Assembly: GCF_049959315.1 (NCBI RefSeq)
Contig: NZ_CP188201.1
Strand: one strand, 5' to 3'
DNA: 64,000 bases
Source: Serratia proteamaculans_D
GTDB taxonomy: Bacteria; Pseudomonadota; Gammaproteobacteria; Enterobacterales; Enterobacteriaceae
Below the pieces are notes generated by a model. That model was given only the letters and a program-made list of their open reading frames with translations, was not told the DNA's origin and made no database searches. Every line of letters starts with the position of its first letter. The stretch's first letter is position 1. The translations under genes were made by a program, and so were the position numbers. This document shows positions 1 through 8,910 of the stretch, piece by piece.

Positions 1-347
1 CAAAGCAGGACAACGTACTGCAGGTGGCGATCCGTACCCGTATCAAACTGTTTTACCGTCCTGAAGCCTTGAAAGCCAACCTTCAGCAGCAGGCTGAAGC
101 GCTGAAATGGCAGCGTCAGGGGAGCAGTCTGGTGGTTACCAACAACGGCCCACTGTATGTGACGCTGGGCGTTCTGACGCTGAAAAGCGGTGGCAAGAGT
201 TGGAAAGTGAATGCCGATATGGTGAAACCGCAAGATAGCCTGAAAATTGCTTTGCCACAGGGCGCGCAGTCAGCTAACAGCATGTCGTTTAGTTATATCA
301 ACGATTACGGCGGCCACACCGAGATTAAGAACGTTGCATTAAATTGA
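1..347 (+). CDS. Periplasmic fimbrial chaperone (PapD/FimC family), C-terminal part
   Basis: This is the 3' end of a chaperone gene that starts before the window. The reading frame is open from base 3, so the GTG at 24 is an internal codon and not a start. The visible ~114 residues contain the family signature around 'RIKLFYRP', followed by the second immunoglobulin-like domain and ending in 'GGHTEIKNVALN'. PapD-type chaperones fold pilin subunits in the periplasm by donating a beta strand and hand them to the outer-membrane usher. The usher gene follows 27 bases downstream, consistent with one operon. The catalytic-like Arg/Lys pair of the first domain lies mostly outside the window, so the exact subclass cannot be judged. 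Confidence 0.9.
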   Translation, partial: KQDNVLQVAIRTRIKLFYRPEALKANLQQQAEALKWQRQGSSLVVTNNGPLYVTLGVLTLKSGGKSWKVNADMVKPQDSLKIALPQGAQSANSMSFSYINDYGGHTEIKNVALN

Positions 348-374
348 TTTAAGCCCTTCAAGGAATGAACAACA

Positions 375-2990
375 ATGGCACATACAAGAATAACAACCCT
401 CACGCCAAAACGTTTGGTCAGGCTGATTAATGGTGTAATTTATTTTTCTGCGGTGCCATTTTCATTCTCTCATATGGCCATGGCGGAGGAGCAATTCAAT
501 ACCTCCTTCATCCATGGCGATGACAATATTGCCCAGGTGGCTGCGTTATCCAGCGGCGATGATATTTTGCCAGGTAAATATCCGTTTGATATTTATCTTA
601 ACGGTCAGCGCATCGATCATCGCGATGTCGAATTTAAAAAAGACAGCAAAGATACCCCGGTATCGCCGTGTCTGAACGCACAAGATTACCAGGACTACGG
701 CGTTAAACTGCCGGGTGATATGAAAACCGAAGGTGCCGCGCAGTGTTATGCACTGTCACAGCAGATCTCCGGTGCAAAACTGAGCTATGACGCAGCAATC
801 CAGCGCATGGACCTGGAAGTGCCGCAGGTTTTCCTGGTGCCGCGCCCACAGGGCTCCATCTCGCCGAAGGTTTACGATCGCGGTATTAACGCCGGTTTCG
901 TCAACTATAACTTCAGCGGCAACCACAATAACTACAGCAACAACGCCAACGATAAAACGTCAGACTATTACTTCCTGAGCCTGAATAACGGTATCAACGT
1001 CGGTAACTGGCGTTTGCGTAATAACTCGACGCTGAACCAACAGTCGGGCGCCGGCACTCACTGGAATGCAATTTCCAGCTGGGCGGAGACCGATATCGTT
1101 TCTCTGCGCAGCCGTCTGGTTATTGGCCAGACCAATACCAATAACAACGTGTTCGACAGCGTCCAGTTCCGCGGCGTACAGATTTCCAGCGCTAACGATA
1201 TGTTGCCGGAAAGCCAGCGTGGTTATGCACCCGTGGTACGCGGCGTGGCGTCGACCAATGCTCGAGTAGAGATCCGCCAGAACGGCTACACCATTTATAG
1301 CACCAACGTGCCACCGGGTCCGTTTGCGCTGACGGATATTTTCCCGAGTACCTTGAGCGGTAACCTGAACGTCTCGGTGATTGAGGCCAATGGTTCGAGA
1401 ACCACTTTCGTGGTGCCGTTCTCTTCTGTGCCAAATATGCTGCGTGAAGGGATCTGGGACTACCAGATGACCGCTGGTAAATATCACGACGGCACCACCC
1501 GTTATCAGCCTAAATTTGTGCAAGGCACTTTATCCCACGGGATGGCGTATGACATTACGCCATATGGCGGTTTGCTGGTTGCAGAAAATTACCGCTCGGC
1601 GGTGTTGGGGTTGGGGAAAAACCTGGGGGCCTGGGGCGCGGTTTCTTTTGATATGTCCTATTCCGACACCAACCTGGTTAACGGTGATGATAAGCAGGGG
1701 GAGAGTTTCCGTTTCCTGTACTCCAAGTCGCTCAGCGACTGGGGCACCGAATTCCAGATCGCCGGTTACCGTTATTCGACCTCTGGTTATTACGATTTCT
1801 CTGATGCGGTTGCGGAACGCGATCGCTATGAAGACGGTTACTACCGCAACGATTATTACGATGAAAATGACCGTAACCTGGGTGTACCTGACTGGGCAGA
1901 ATCACGCCGCCGGACTTATTACACCAGCAAGTTCAACAATAAACGCCAACGCGTAGAGCTGTCGATCAACCAACGTATCGCCGGTAACTCAACGCTGTAT
2001 ACCAATATTAGCAATCAGTCGTATTGGGGCGGATCCGGACAGGATCGTACCGTACAGAGCGGTTTCAACAGCAGTTACAAGAATATCAGCTACGGCGTGT
2101 TCTATCAGGACAGCCGCAGCAACTACGGTTACAAGGATCGCAGCGTTAACTTTACCGTGTCGATTCCTTTCAGCTTCTTTAGCCGGGATTCGTCTGATAT
2201 GACGGCCAGTTTCAATGCCGGCCACAGCAAGCAGAGCGGCAACACTTACAGCGCGGGTCTGAGCGGTACTGCTTTGGATGATAACCGTCTGAATTACGCG
2301 GTGCAAAGTGGGCACGATCGTTACGCTGGGCAAACAACCTCGGCTAACGTGGGTTATCAGGGCAGTATGGGTACGGTTAATGCCGGTTACAGCTACAGCA
2401 ATGATTATCAACAATCTTCATTGGGTGTATCAGGCGGTATCGTGGCGCATTCCGGTGGTGTGACGCTGACGCAACCGCTGCAGAATACCTTTGTGCTGGT
2501 TGAGGCCAAAGATGCCAAGGGGGTCCGTCTGGAAAACCAGCCGGGTGTGGCCATCGACCGCTTTGGTTACGCGGTGATGACTTCCGCATCGCCATACCGT
2601 CACAACCGTGTGGCGCTGCGCACTGAAGATATCGGTAATGGCCTGGATATCCCGATGGCGGCCCGTGACGTGGTACCGACTTATGGTGCGATCACCCGCG
2701 TGAAGTTTGAAACACACACCGGTCAAAGCCTGCTGGTACACAGCAAAATGTTGGACGGCGGTGTACCACCGATCGGCGCCAACGTATTCAGCGCCGATGG
2801 CAAGAACAACGGTACCGTGGGTACCAACGGGGATATTTATATCTCCGGTGCATCCGCAGGGGATCGCCTGCTGGTCAAATGGGGCAGCGACGCCGGCGAA
2901 AGTTGTTCGCTGGTAGTGCCGGAACTGAAATCAGCGACCGAACAGTTGATGGGTTATCAGGAACTTTCGCTGACCTGCGGAAAACCGTAA
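375..2990 (+). CDS. Outer-membrane fimbrial usher (FimD/PapC family)
   Basis: The 871-residue protein is the usual length for an usher, the beta-barrel pore through which chaperone-subunit complexes are assembled into a pilus. It has an N-terminal signal region ending near 'HMAMAEE', an N-terminal chaperone-binding domain beginning 'FNTSFIHGD', a long barrel rich in Tyr, Asn and Ser, and a C-terminal domain with the conserved Cys pair ('GESCSLVVP' and 'LSLTCGKP'). It lies between the chaperone and the tip adhesin, so chaperone, usher and adhesin probably share one mRNA. The ATG follows an AAGGAAT ribosome site. It cannot be matched to a named fimbrial system from sequence reading alone. Confidence 0.95.
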   Translation: MAHTRITTLTPKRLVRLINGVIYFSAVPFSFSHMAMAEEQFNTSFIHGDDNIAQVAALSSGDDILPGKYPFDIYLNGQRIDHRDVEFKKDSKDTPVSPCLNAQDYQDYGVKLPGDMKTEGAAQCYALSQQISGAKLSYDAAIQRMDLEVPQVFLVPRPQGSISPKVYDRGINAGFVNYNFSGNHNNYSNNANDKTSDYYFLSLNNGINVGNWRLRNNSTLNQQSGAGTHWNAISSWAETDIVSLRSRLVIGQTNTNNNVFDSVQFRGVQISSANDMLPESQRGYAPVVRGVASTNARVEIRQNGYTIYSTNVPPGPFALTDIFPSTLSGNLNVSVIEANGSRTTFVVPFSSVPNMLREGIWDYQMTAGKYHDGTTRYQPKFVQGTLSHGMAYDITPYGGLLVAENYRSAVLGLGKNLGAWGAVSFDMSYSDTNLVNGDDKQGESFRFLYSKSLSDWGTEFQIAGYRYSTSGYYDFSDAVAERDRYEDGYYRNDYYDENDRNLGVPDWAESRRRTYYTSKFNNKRQRVELSINQRIAGNSTLYTNISNQSYWGGSGQDRTVQSGFNSSYKNISYGVFYQDSRSNYGYKDRSVNFTVSIPFSFFSRDSSDMTASFNAGHSKQSGNTYSAGLSGTALDDNRLNYAVQSGHDRYAGQTTSANVGYQGSMGTVNAGYSYSNDYQQSSLGVSGGIVAHSGGVTLTQPLQNTFVLVEAKDAKGVRLENQPGVAIDRFGYAVMTSASPYRHNRVALRTEDIGNGLDIPMAARDVVPTYGAITRVKFETHTGQSLLVHSKMLDGGVPPIGANVFSADGKNNGTVGTNGDIYISGASAGDRLLVKWGSDAGESCSLVVPELKSATEQLMGYQELSLTCGKP

Positions 2991-3001
2991 AAGGAATGAA
3001 T

Positions 3002-4042
3002 ATGTCTTCTTTGTTAAAACATAAAAACCTCGGGCTGGCAGCAGGACTGTTGGTCACATTGGGGGCGTTCTCGCAGAGCAGCTACGCGCTGTCGTGTAAG
3101 CAGAACGGCAGTATCCGCCAGGACATTGTGTTGGATAAGGTGATCAAGGTATCAACGGCCAATACTGCTGCGGGGGCATTGCTGTGGCGTTCAAAGCCCT
3201 TTACTTCCGTCTTCCAGTGCGTGGATGACTGGAATAACCCTAGAGGGGAGCATGCTTTCCTGTATTGGGACCCGCAATCGCGTATGAGTCAGATTCATAA
3301 CTCGATTGAAGTGGGCGTGACCTACAACAGTGTGGATATCAAACCCACTAAAGGTGCCAAACAAGACGTTGGCCCGGGGACAGAATGTCGTCCCTCCGGT
3401 AATAGCTGTCGTCCCCCGGCCAAATCTTTGACCGTAACGGTTTCCTATGCCATTTACATCAAGGCAACGGGCAAGACACCACCCGCCGGCGGCAAGATCA
3501 ATGACAACAACGCCTATTCGGTATTCCAGGTGGATGGTGTGGGGGGCTTGAACGGTACGCCTAACAGCAACTTTAACGCTTATATTTCGGGCCTGGGCAA
3601 TATTCAGTTTATTTCCTGCAACCCGAAAATCAACGTGGTGGCCAACAACGGTTCAACCGTGAACTTTGGTACTATTCCACGTCAGAATGCCGTGGCCGGC
3701 AAGATCGAAAAGCAGGTGCCATTCTCCGTTACGGCCAACATGTCCGATCCTACTACCGGTCAGGATTGTAAGGGCGAAACCTTGCAGGCCAGCTTCAGCT
3801 CCACTTACCCGGTGCAGGACAACAGTGTGATTCTGCCGACCAGCGACAGCGGTTTTGGTATCGTGTTGTCTCAGGCGACAACGCCCAATACGCCGATCAT
3901 GATGAACAGTCCTGTGGACTTGGGTCTGGTCAACGGCACCGTCGTTGAAAAGAACTTTTTGGCCAGCCTGAAGTGGCTGAACACCAACCCGAGAGTGGGG
4001 CCGTTCAACGCTTCGGCGAATATAGACGTCACTTTTAAGTAA
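3002..4042 (+). CDS. Fimbrial tip adhesin-like subunit
   Basis: The protein has 346 residues, about twice a major pilin, which suggests a two-domain tip adhesin. A signal peptide runs to 'SQSSYA', followed by a Cys-containing N-terminal region (residues ~30-190, possible receptor-binding domain). A C-terminal pilin-like domain starts near 'FISCNPKINVV' and ends 'ASANIDVTFK', the alternating hydrophobic strand used for donor-strand contact with the chaperone. Two in-frame ATGs occur (2996 and 3002). The AAAAGGA at 2989-2994 is spaced seven bases from 3002 but only one from 2996, so 3002 is preferred. The gene sits 11 bases after the usher and is followed by a strong terminator. The receptor is unknown. 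Confidence 0.85.
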   Translation: MSSLLKHKNLGLAAGLLVTLGAFSQSSYALSCKQNGSIRQDIVLDKVIKVSTANTAAGALLWRSKPFTSVFQCVDDWNNPRGEHAFLYWDPQSRMSQIHNSIEVGVTYNSVDIKPTKGAKQDVGPGTECRPSGNSCRPPAKSLTVTVSYAIYIKATGKTPPAGGKINDNNAYSVFQVDGVGGLNGTPNSNFNAYISGLGNIQFISCNPKINVVANNGSTVNFGTIPRQNAVAGKIEKQVPFSVTANMSDPTTGQDCKGETLQASFSSTYPVQDNSVILPTSDSGFGIVLSQATTPNTPIMMNSPVDLGLVNGTVVEKNFLASLKWLNTNPRVGPFNASANIDVTFK

Positions 4043-4060
4043 ATGTCTTTAAGTAAAAAA

Positions 4061-4096
4061 AGGGGGTTCAGCCTGGGTGGCTGAACCCCCTTTTTT
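4061..4096 (+). terminator. Rho-independent terminator of the fimbrial operon
   Basis: GGGGGTTCAGCC pairs with GGCTGAACCCCC over a short loop (CTGGGT region) and is followed by TTTTTT. It closes the chaperone-usher-adhesin operon. Confidence 0.9.
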
Positions 4097-4100
4097 ATGC

Positions 4101-4559
4101 TCAGTGCTGACCAACCCAGTTGGTGCAGACCCCGTCCAGACACTTACCTGCATACCATAGATTCATCCCCGGCGACTCGTGGCGATGTCCGTTCAGCGGT
4201 TCGATAGCCTGTGGGCGCATTTCTGCGACATCCCAGCGTGTAGTACGGCGATACACCGCCGGCGTTTTGCCGAACTGTTTTTTAAACGCGCGCGAAAATG
4301 ACGGTTGGGAATCAAAGTGGAACTGCAGGGCGATGTCGAGAATAGGACGAGGGCTTGAACGCAGCGCCTGTGCCGCCTGCGAAAGACGACGCTCGCGGAT
4401 ATAGCTGCCCAGTGCGTGGCCAGTGGTGCTGCGGAACATCCTTTGCAAATGCCATTTCGAGTAGCCTGACTTGGCTGCCACGTTGTCTAACAGCAAGGGT
4501 TGATCCAGATGATTTTCAATCCAGTCCAGCAAATCGTGAATGATATTGACGCGATCCAT
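4101..4559 (-). CDS. AraC/XylS regulator of the MarA/SoxS/Rob type
   Basis: This 152-residue protein has a double helix-turn-helix with no ligand-binding domain: HTH1 at residues ~21-46 ('KSGYSKWHLQRMF') and HTH2 at ~71-98 ('QPSFSRAFKKQFGKTP'). MarA, SoxS, RamA and TetD have this layout and act as monomeric activators of multidrug efflux and stress genes at marbox sites. The ~45-residue C-terminal tail is longer than in MarA or SoxS and more like TetD. The frame is open back to 4658, but the ATG at 4559 is preceded by GGGAGAA at good spacing and begins the conserved region. A candidate marbox at 4678-4696 suggests autoregulation. Family assignment is firm; the exact orthologue is not. Confidence 0.85.
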   Translation of the reverse strand: MDRVNIIHDLLDWIENHLDQPLLLDNVAAKSGYSKWHLQRMFRSTTGHALGSYIRERRLSQAAQALRSSPRPILDIALQFHFDSQPSFSRAFKKQFGKTPAVYRRTTRWDVAEMRPQAIEPLNGHRHESPGMNLWYAGKCLDGVCTNWVGQH

Positions 4560-4677
4560 GTTTGAGTTCTCCCGCAGTACGACATTCAGGTCAGTGTAGG
4601 TAAGAGTAATTATCCAAGCTTGTTCTTTGATAATAGGCTGCAGCACCGGGTTACGCAAGTGTTAACTAGGGTGCTAA

Positions 4678-4696
4678 AGGTGGCTAAAAGTGCTCT
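4678..4696 (-). promoter_or_regulatory. Candidate marbox upstream of the MarA-type gene
   Basis: Read on the minus strand, AGAGCACTTTTAGCCACCT matches the marbox pattern AYnGCACnnWnnRYYAAAY at the GCAC core, the W, the RYY block and the next A; it misses at the second base and at two of the last As. A second GCAC lies just downstream (about 4674). The site is ~120 bases before the regulator start and in the same orientation. Confidence 0.4.
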
Positions 4697-4710
4697 TACC
4701 GTCGCGGAAA

Positions 4711-4738
4711 AATGAAAAAGGCCGCACGAGGCGGCCTT
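4711..4738 (-). terminator. Terminator of mqo
   Basis: On the minus strand AAGGCCGC and GCGGCCTT form a stem over a short loop (CTCGT), followed by TTTTCATTTTT. It lies 23 bases after the mqo stop. Confidence 0.85.
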
Positions 4739-4760
4739 AAAGCGAGCAGGGAAACGGCTA

Positions 4761-6338
4761 TCAGTTGGTTTCCGGCCTCACTTCGATATAGTCCAACTGC
4801 AACACGCTGCTGGTGTAGCCACGGATCTTGTTGGTCATTTCAATATCGCCGTTCAGCTTGTGGCCGTAGGACGGAATGATCTCTTTCAGCTTGCTCTGCC
4901 ATTCCGGCGTCGCCACTTTATCTTTGAACACGGTTTCCATCAGGTGCAGCATGATCGGTGCGGCAGTAGATGCGCCCGGTGATGCACCCAGCAGGGCGGC
5001 AATGCTGCCGTCTTTAGCGCTGACCACTTCGGTCCCGAACTGCAGCAGGCCACCTTTTTCATCGTCTTTCTTGATGATTTGCACGCGTTGGCCGGCAGTC
5101 CACAGCTTCCAGTCAGCCTGTTTGGCTTCAGGGAAATACTCTTTCAGCGCAGCGAAACGGTCTTCGTCGTTCATCATCAACTGACCCACCAGGTATTTCA
5201 CCAGGTCGAAGTTATCCAGACCGACGTGAGTCATTGGCATCAGGTTGGAAGTGCTCAGGGAATGCAGCAGATCAAACAGCGAACCGTTTTTCAGGAACTT
5301 GCCGGAGAAGGTAGCGAATGGCCCGAACAGCAGGACGCGTTTGCCATCCAGCATGCGGGTATCCAGGTGCGGAACCGACATTGGTGGGGAACCTACGCTG
5401 GCCAGGCCATAAACCTTGGCCAGATGCTGGTTGGCGATTTCCGGGTTGGTGGTCACCAGGAACTGACCGCCGACCGGGAAGGCACCGTAGCCTTCGGCTT
5501 CAGGAATGCCGGTTTTTTGCAGCAGCGTCAGTGAAGCACCGCCCGCGCCGATAAACACGAACTTGGCGTTAACGGTGGTTTCTTTGCCGTCACGGTTCAG
5601 ATCGGCCACGGTTACGCGCCAGGTATTGTCGTCGTTGCGTTTGATATCGCGCACTTCATGGCTCAGGTTCAGCTTGAAGTTTGGATTTTTGGTCAGCGTA
5701 TCCACCAGTTGGTGGGTGATCACGCCAAAGTTGACGTCGGTGCCCAGCGGCATGCGGGTGGCGGCAATTTTTTGCTTAGGATCGCGACCGTCCATGACCA
5801 GCGGTGCCCACTGTTTAATCTGGTTGGCGTCCTCTGAGTACTCCATACCACGGAATAGGGTGCTGTGCTGCAGCGCCGCATAGCGTTTGCGCAGGAAATT
5901 GACGTTATCGTCACCCCAGACAAAGCTCATGTGCGGCACGCTGTTAATAAAGGATTTTGGATCTTTCAGGACGTTATTTTTAACCTGATAAGACCAGAAT
6001 TGACGAGAGATTTCAAAAGACTCGTTCACCACCACGGCTTTGCTGATATCAATGCTGCCGTCTTTTTTTTCTGGGGTGTAGTTCATTTCAGCGAAGGCGG
6101 AGTGGCCGGTACCGGCGTTATTCCAACCGTTGGAGCTTTCTTCCGCAACGCCATTCATGCGCTCATACATGTCGATGGACCAGTTTGGCTCCAGCTCATG
6201 AAGGTAAGTCCCCAAAGTGGCGCTCATGATGCCGCCGCCGATCAGAACCACATCAACGGTCTTATTCTCTTCTGCTGCGGCCTGTTGCGTGACGCCAAAC
6301 AGGTTCAGACAGAAAATCAGGACGAGTAATTTTCTCAT
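4761..6338 (-). CDS. mqo: Malate:quinone oxidoreductase
   Basis: The 525-residue flavoprotein oxidises malate to oxaloacetate at the membrane and passes electrons to quinone, acting in parallel with NAD-dependent malate dehydrogenase. The FAD-binding motif is 'LIGGGIMSATLG' (residues ~32-43), and the family block 'ESSNGWNNAGTGHSA' follows. The first ~22 residues form a signal-like hydrophobic stretch ending 'QQAAA'; the E. coli protein has a similar N-terminus. The length fits the family (~550). The gene stands alone, with its own terminator and a long AT-rich upstream region. Confidence 0.96.
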   Translation of the reverse strand: MRKLLVLIFCLNLFGVTQQAAAEENKTVDVVLIGGGIMSATLGTYLHELEPNWSIDMYERMNGVAEESSNGWNNAGTGHSAFAEMNYTPEKKDGSIDISKAVVVNESFEISRQFWSYQVKNNVLKDPKSFINSVPHMSFVWGDDNVNFLRKRYAALQHSTLFRGMEYSEDANQIKQWAPLVMDGRDPKQKIAATRMPLGTDVNFGVITHQLVDTLTKNPNFKLNLSHEVRDIKRNDDNTWRVTVADLNRDGKETTVNAKFVFIGAGGASLTLLQKTGIPEAEGYGAFPVGGQFLVTTNPEIANQHLAKVYGLASVGSPPMSVPHLDTRMLDGKRVLLFGPFATFSGKFLKNGSLFDLLHSLSTSNLMPMTHVGLDNFDLVKYLVGQLMMNDEDRFAALKEYFPEAKQADWKLWTAGQRVQIIKKDDEKGGLLQFGTEVVSAKDGSIAALLGASPGASTAAPIMLHLMETVFKDKVATPEWQSKLKEIIPSYGHKLNGDIEMTNKIRGYTSSVLQLDYIEVRPETN

Positions 6339-6729
6339 TAATTCAAATCTCTTGTGTGTAAATTCTACTCATTGCAGGTGAAAGAATTTATCGGGAGCTA
6401 CCCTGGAAATAAGTGAAATCAACCCGCCCGGCAAAACCGGATTGCAGTGATAATGTCTTTTTGTTAATCATTTTTTTAACGAAAAGTGGATTATTACAGG
6501 CTGCCTGGGGACAGATTGTTCAACTCTGGTTACTGAGGGGATATTATTGTTTGCAATATTGTTAAAAACTACTTTTGTAATTAAAAAAAGCGGATTAAAG
6601 GCAGGAATAATTCATTTATTATTTTTATCTAAATATAACCGCTATATTTACAGGGTTTAATTGCCGCGGATTTAAACGATATTCAGCTATCACACAATAT
6701 TTATAGAACAATTGCAAATGTCCTCGGTA
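6339..6729. other. AT-rich intergenic region upstream of mqo
   Basis: This stretch of ~390 bases separates mqo from the NmrA-like gene and should hold the mqo promoter. No convincing ORF is present. A TGTTAATCATT at about 6462-6472 resembles an ArcA half-box (TGTTAATTA), which would fit ArcA control of mqo known in E. coli; the match is short. Nothing else could be assigned. Confidence 0.4.
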
Positions 6730-6765
6730 ACAAAAAGAAAATGGCCGCCGTGCAGGGCGACCATT
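6730..6765 (-). terminator. Terminator of the NmrA-like gene
   Basis: On the minus strand ATGGTCGCC and GGCGGCCAT form a stem (one G-T pair) over CTGCAC and are followed by TTTTCTTTTT. Confidence 0.8.
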
Positions 6766-6771
6766 AACCGG

Positions 6772-7611
6772 TTAACGCGCTTGCCAAACTCCGCTGGGGA
6801 GAGTGTCGGCGATGTAAGTGCTGAAATCGCGCGGTGCACGCCCAAGACTACGCTGGACATCATCGGTCAATGACGCGTTGCGTCCGTCCAGCACGGTGCT
6901 GAACAGATACTCCAGCAGCGTGACCATTTCTGCCGGCAGCTGTGCCTCGCGCAGGAATCCGACGTAATCGGCTACCGGCACCTGCTGATAGTGGATCTCA
7001 CGCCCAGCGGCGGCGGCAATCTCGCCAATCGCCTGTTCAAAGGTCATCAGACGCGGGCCGGTTAATTCATAATGCGTATTGCTGTGGCCGAGTTGGGTGA
7101 GGGCGGCAACCGCAACCTCGGCAATATCTTCCGCATCAATAAAAGGTTCGGGGATCTCGCCCGGTGGCAAATAGACTGCGCCGTTCAGCAATTCATCAAG
7201 AATAAAACTCTCGCTGAAGTTTTGCATAAACCAACTGGCGCGCAATATCGTCCAGTCTGCCCCACTGCGTTCAACCACTTCTTCCGCCTGGCGGGCCTCG
7301 TCTTCGCCGCGCCCGCTGAGCAACACTATTTTTTGCACGCCGCCAGTTACCGCCTGCCGGCAAAAACGTTCAACGATTTCGGTGGCGCCCGGAACGGCCA
7401 GGTCGGGTTGAAAGCTGAGATAAAGTTTTTCCACATCCTGCAAGGCAGGCTGCCAGGTGGTGCTGTCCTGCCAGTCGAAAGGGATGGCGGCACTACGGTG
7501 CCCGGCACGCACCGGTATGCCCTGCTGTTGTAAACGTGCTGCCACACGGCTACCGGTCTTTCCCGTAGCGCCTAAAACCAGAATAGGTGAACCCTTTTCA
7601 TTGCTGCTCAT
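6772..7611 (-). CDS. NmrA-like NAD(P)-binding protein (atypical short-chain dehydrogenase)
   Basis: The 279-residue protein has an N-terminal Rossmann motif 'VLGATGKTGSRVA' and the fold of NmrA/quinone-oxidoreductase-2 proteins, which sense or reduce with NAD(P)H. The middle part 'ILRASWFMQNFSESF' is typical of the family. The frame is open to 7641, but the ATG at 7611 has GGAG seven bases upstream and the longer start has none. The gene is divergent from a TetR regulator with a palindrome between them, a common layout for a repressor and the enzyme it controls. Substrate is unknown. Confidence 0.85.
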   Translation of the reverse strand: MSSNEKGSPILVLGATGKTGSRVAARLQQQGIPVRAGHRSAAIPFDWQDSTTWQPALQDVEKLYLSFQPDLAVPGATEIVERFCRQAVTGGVQKIVLLSGRGEDEARQAEEVVERSGADWTILRASWFMQNFSESFILDELLNGAVYLPPGEIPEPFIDAEDIAEVAVAALTQLGHSNTHYELTGPRLMTFEQAIGEIAAAAGREIHYQQVPVADYVGFLREAQLPAEMVTLLEYLFSTVLDGRNASLTDDVQRSLGRAPRDFSTYIADTLPSGVWQAR

Positions 7612-7627
7612 AGTGTCGCTCCAAATG

Positions 7628-7640
7628 TGAGTGTTACTCA
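7628..7640. promoter_or_regulatory. Candidate TetR operator palindrome
   Basis: TGAGTGTTACTCA is a 13-base palindrome (TGAGT, GTT centre, ACTCA) in the divergent region between the NmrA-like gene and the TetR gene. TetR-family repressors commonly bind such short palindromes next to their own gene. Confidence 0.5.
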
Positions 7641-7704
7641 TGTTTTGTAAATATGATAAACCCTCGTATTATTGTCAAGGCGGTTTTTGTTCAAAGGACG
7701 ATGC

Positions 7705-8331
7705 ATGATGAATGATAAGCAAAAAAATATTGCCGCCCTGCGGCGTAAACCCAGCCAGTCGCGTAGCCGTGAGAAGGTGAAGCTGATCCTGGACTGCGCA
7801 ACTGCGCTGATAGCCCAGCAGGGCAGTGACGTGATGCGTATGAGTGAAGTGGCGCAAAATGCCGGTATTTCGATTGGCGCGCTGTACCAGTACTTCCCGG
7901 ATAAAACCGCTATCGTGCGTGTGCTGGCGCAACGTTATAACCAGGAGGCGCGTGAGTGCATCGAACAAGGCTTGATACAGGTGCAGACGTTGCCGCAGTT
8001 GATCGAAGCTTTTAACTGCCTGATTGACGAATATTACGCCTTGTTTATGGCTGAGCCGGTGATGCGGGATATCTGGGCGGCGACCCAGGCCAACAAAACG
8101 CTGCGTGAAGAAGAAGTGGCGGAAAGCCGGTTGAACGGCGCACTGCTGGCGACGACGATACGCCGGTTACGGCCGCAGTCAGAGCCGGCGGTGGTGGAAA
8201 ATGCCGCTTTCCTGTTGATGCATTTGGGGGAAGCGACGATGCGACTGGCGGTGAGTACCGGCCCGGAAGAGGGCCGTGCTCTGGTTGCGAGCTATAAGCA
8301 AATGGCGGCCAAGATGTTGGCGGATACCTAA
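7705..8331 (+). CDS. TetR-family transcriptional regulator
   Basis: The 208-residue protein has an N-terminal TetR helix-turn-helix (residues ~20-65) with 'RMSEVAQNAGISIGALYQYFPDKTAIV', the most conserved block of the family, then an alpha-helical ligand domain. AAGGA at 7694-7698 lies six bases before the ATG at 7705 and nine before the ATG at 7708; either could be used. A TTG at 7672 in frame lacks a ribosome site. It probably represses itself and the divergent NmrA-like gene. The ligand is not predictable. Confidence 0.9.
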   Translation: MMNDKQKNIAALRRKPSQSRSREKVKLILDCATALIAQQGSDVMRMSEVAQNAGISIGALYQYFPDKTAIVRVLAQRYNQEARECIEQGLIQVQTLPQLIEAFNCLIDEYYALFMAEPVMRDIWAATQANKTLREEEVAESRLNGALLATTIRRLRPQSEPAVVENAAFLLMHLGEATMRLAVSTGPEEGRALVASYKQMAAKMLADT

Positions 8332-8900
8332 AAGGTCTCTGGCTGCCGGGTCTGACACCACTCTTCATTCAGCAGGGCATAAATCAGTTCATCGCCCCAT
8401 TCGCCGTTGAAACGATCGTTTTGCCGCAGGTGCGCCTCTTTACGCATTCCCAGGCGTTCGACCACGCCGATCGAACCCTGATTGGCGGCATCAAGGCGGG
8501 CAAATATGCGATGAAAACCCGATTCCGCAAATCCGCGATCCAGTACCGATTTTACGGCTTCCGCGGCATAGCCTTTTCCTGCGTAAGCCGGGTTGAAGAT
8601 GTAGCCAATCTCCCCTTGCAATGCTGCGCCATTGGCCAGTTTCAGCAACACTTCACCGATCAGTTTCCCGCTGTCTTTCAAGGAAACGGCACAATAAAGA
8701 ATGTCGCCGTCTTCACTGAAACGCGAAGCCAGCGCCTGGGTAAACAGGGAGGCCAACTGCGCATCGTCCGGTGTGGGGGCGTACAGATAACGATAGACCT
8801 CCGGCAAGCGATGATAATCCGCATAAGCATCGAGATCGGCAGGTGTAAATCGGCGCAGGTGCAGACGTTCGGTGGTAAAGGGCAGGGTTATCAAATTCAA
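8328..8900 (-). CDS. GNAT N-acetyltransferase, RimJ/RimL type
   Basis: The protein has the RimJ/RimL-like start 'LPFTTERLHLRRF', the acetyl-CoA loop region 'NPAYAGKGYAAEAVKSVLD', and the C-terminal block 'NQGSIGVVERLGMRKEAHLR'. These enzymes acetylate protein N-termini or small amines. No ATG fits the beginning. A TTG at 8900 follows AAGGA with seven-base spacing and gives 190 residues; a GTG at 8930 would overlap the upstream gene and has no ribosome site. The TTG start puts the gene 10 bases after the preceding secreted-protein gene, so the two are probably cotranscribed. The stop overlaps the convergent TetR gene by four bases. Confidence 0.82.
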   Translation of the reverse strand: MNLITLPFTTERLHLRRFTPADLDAYADYHRLPEVYRYLYAPTPDDAQLASLFTQALASRFSEDGDILYCAVSLKDSGKLIGEVLLKLANGAALQGEIGYIFNPAYAGKGYAAEAVKSVLDRGFAESGFHRIFARLDAANQGSIGVVERLGMRKEAHLRQNDRFNGEWGDELIYALLNEEWCQTRQPETF

Positions 8901-8910
8901 AAGCAGATCC

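Noticed and set aside
960..1523. Antisense frame inside the usher gene
   Set aside because: The usher frame is unambiguous, so this is a shadow.
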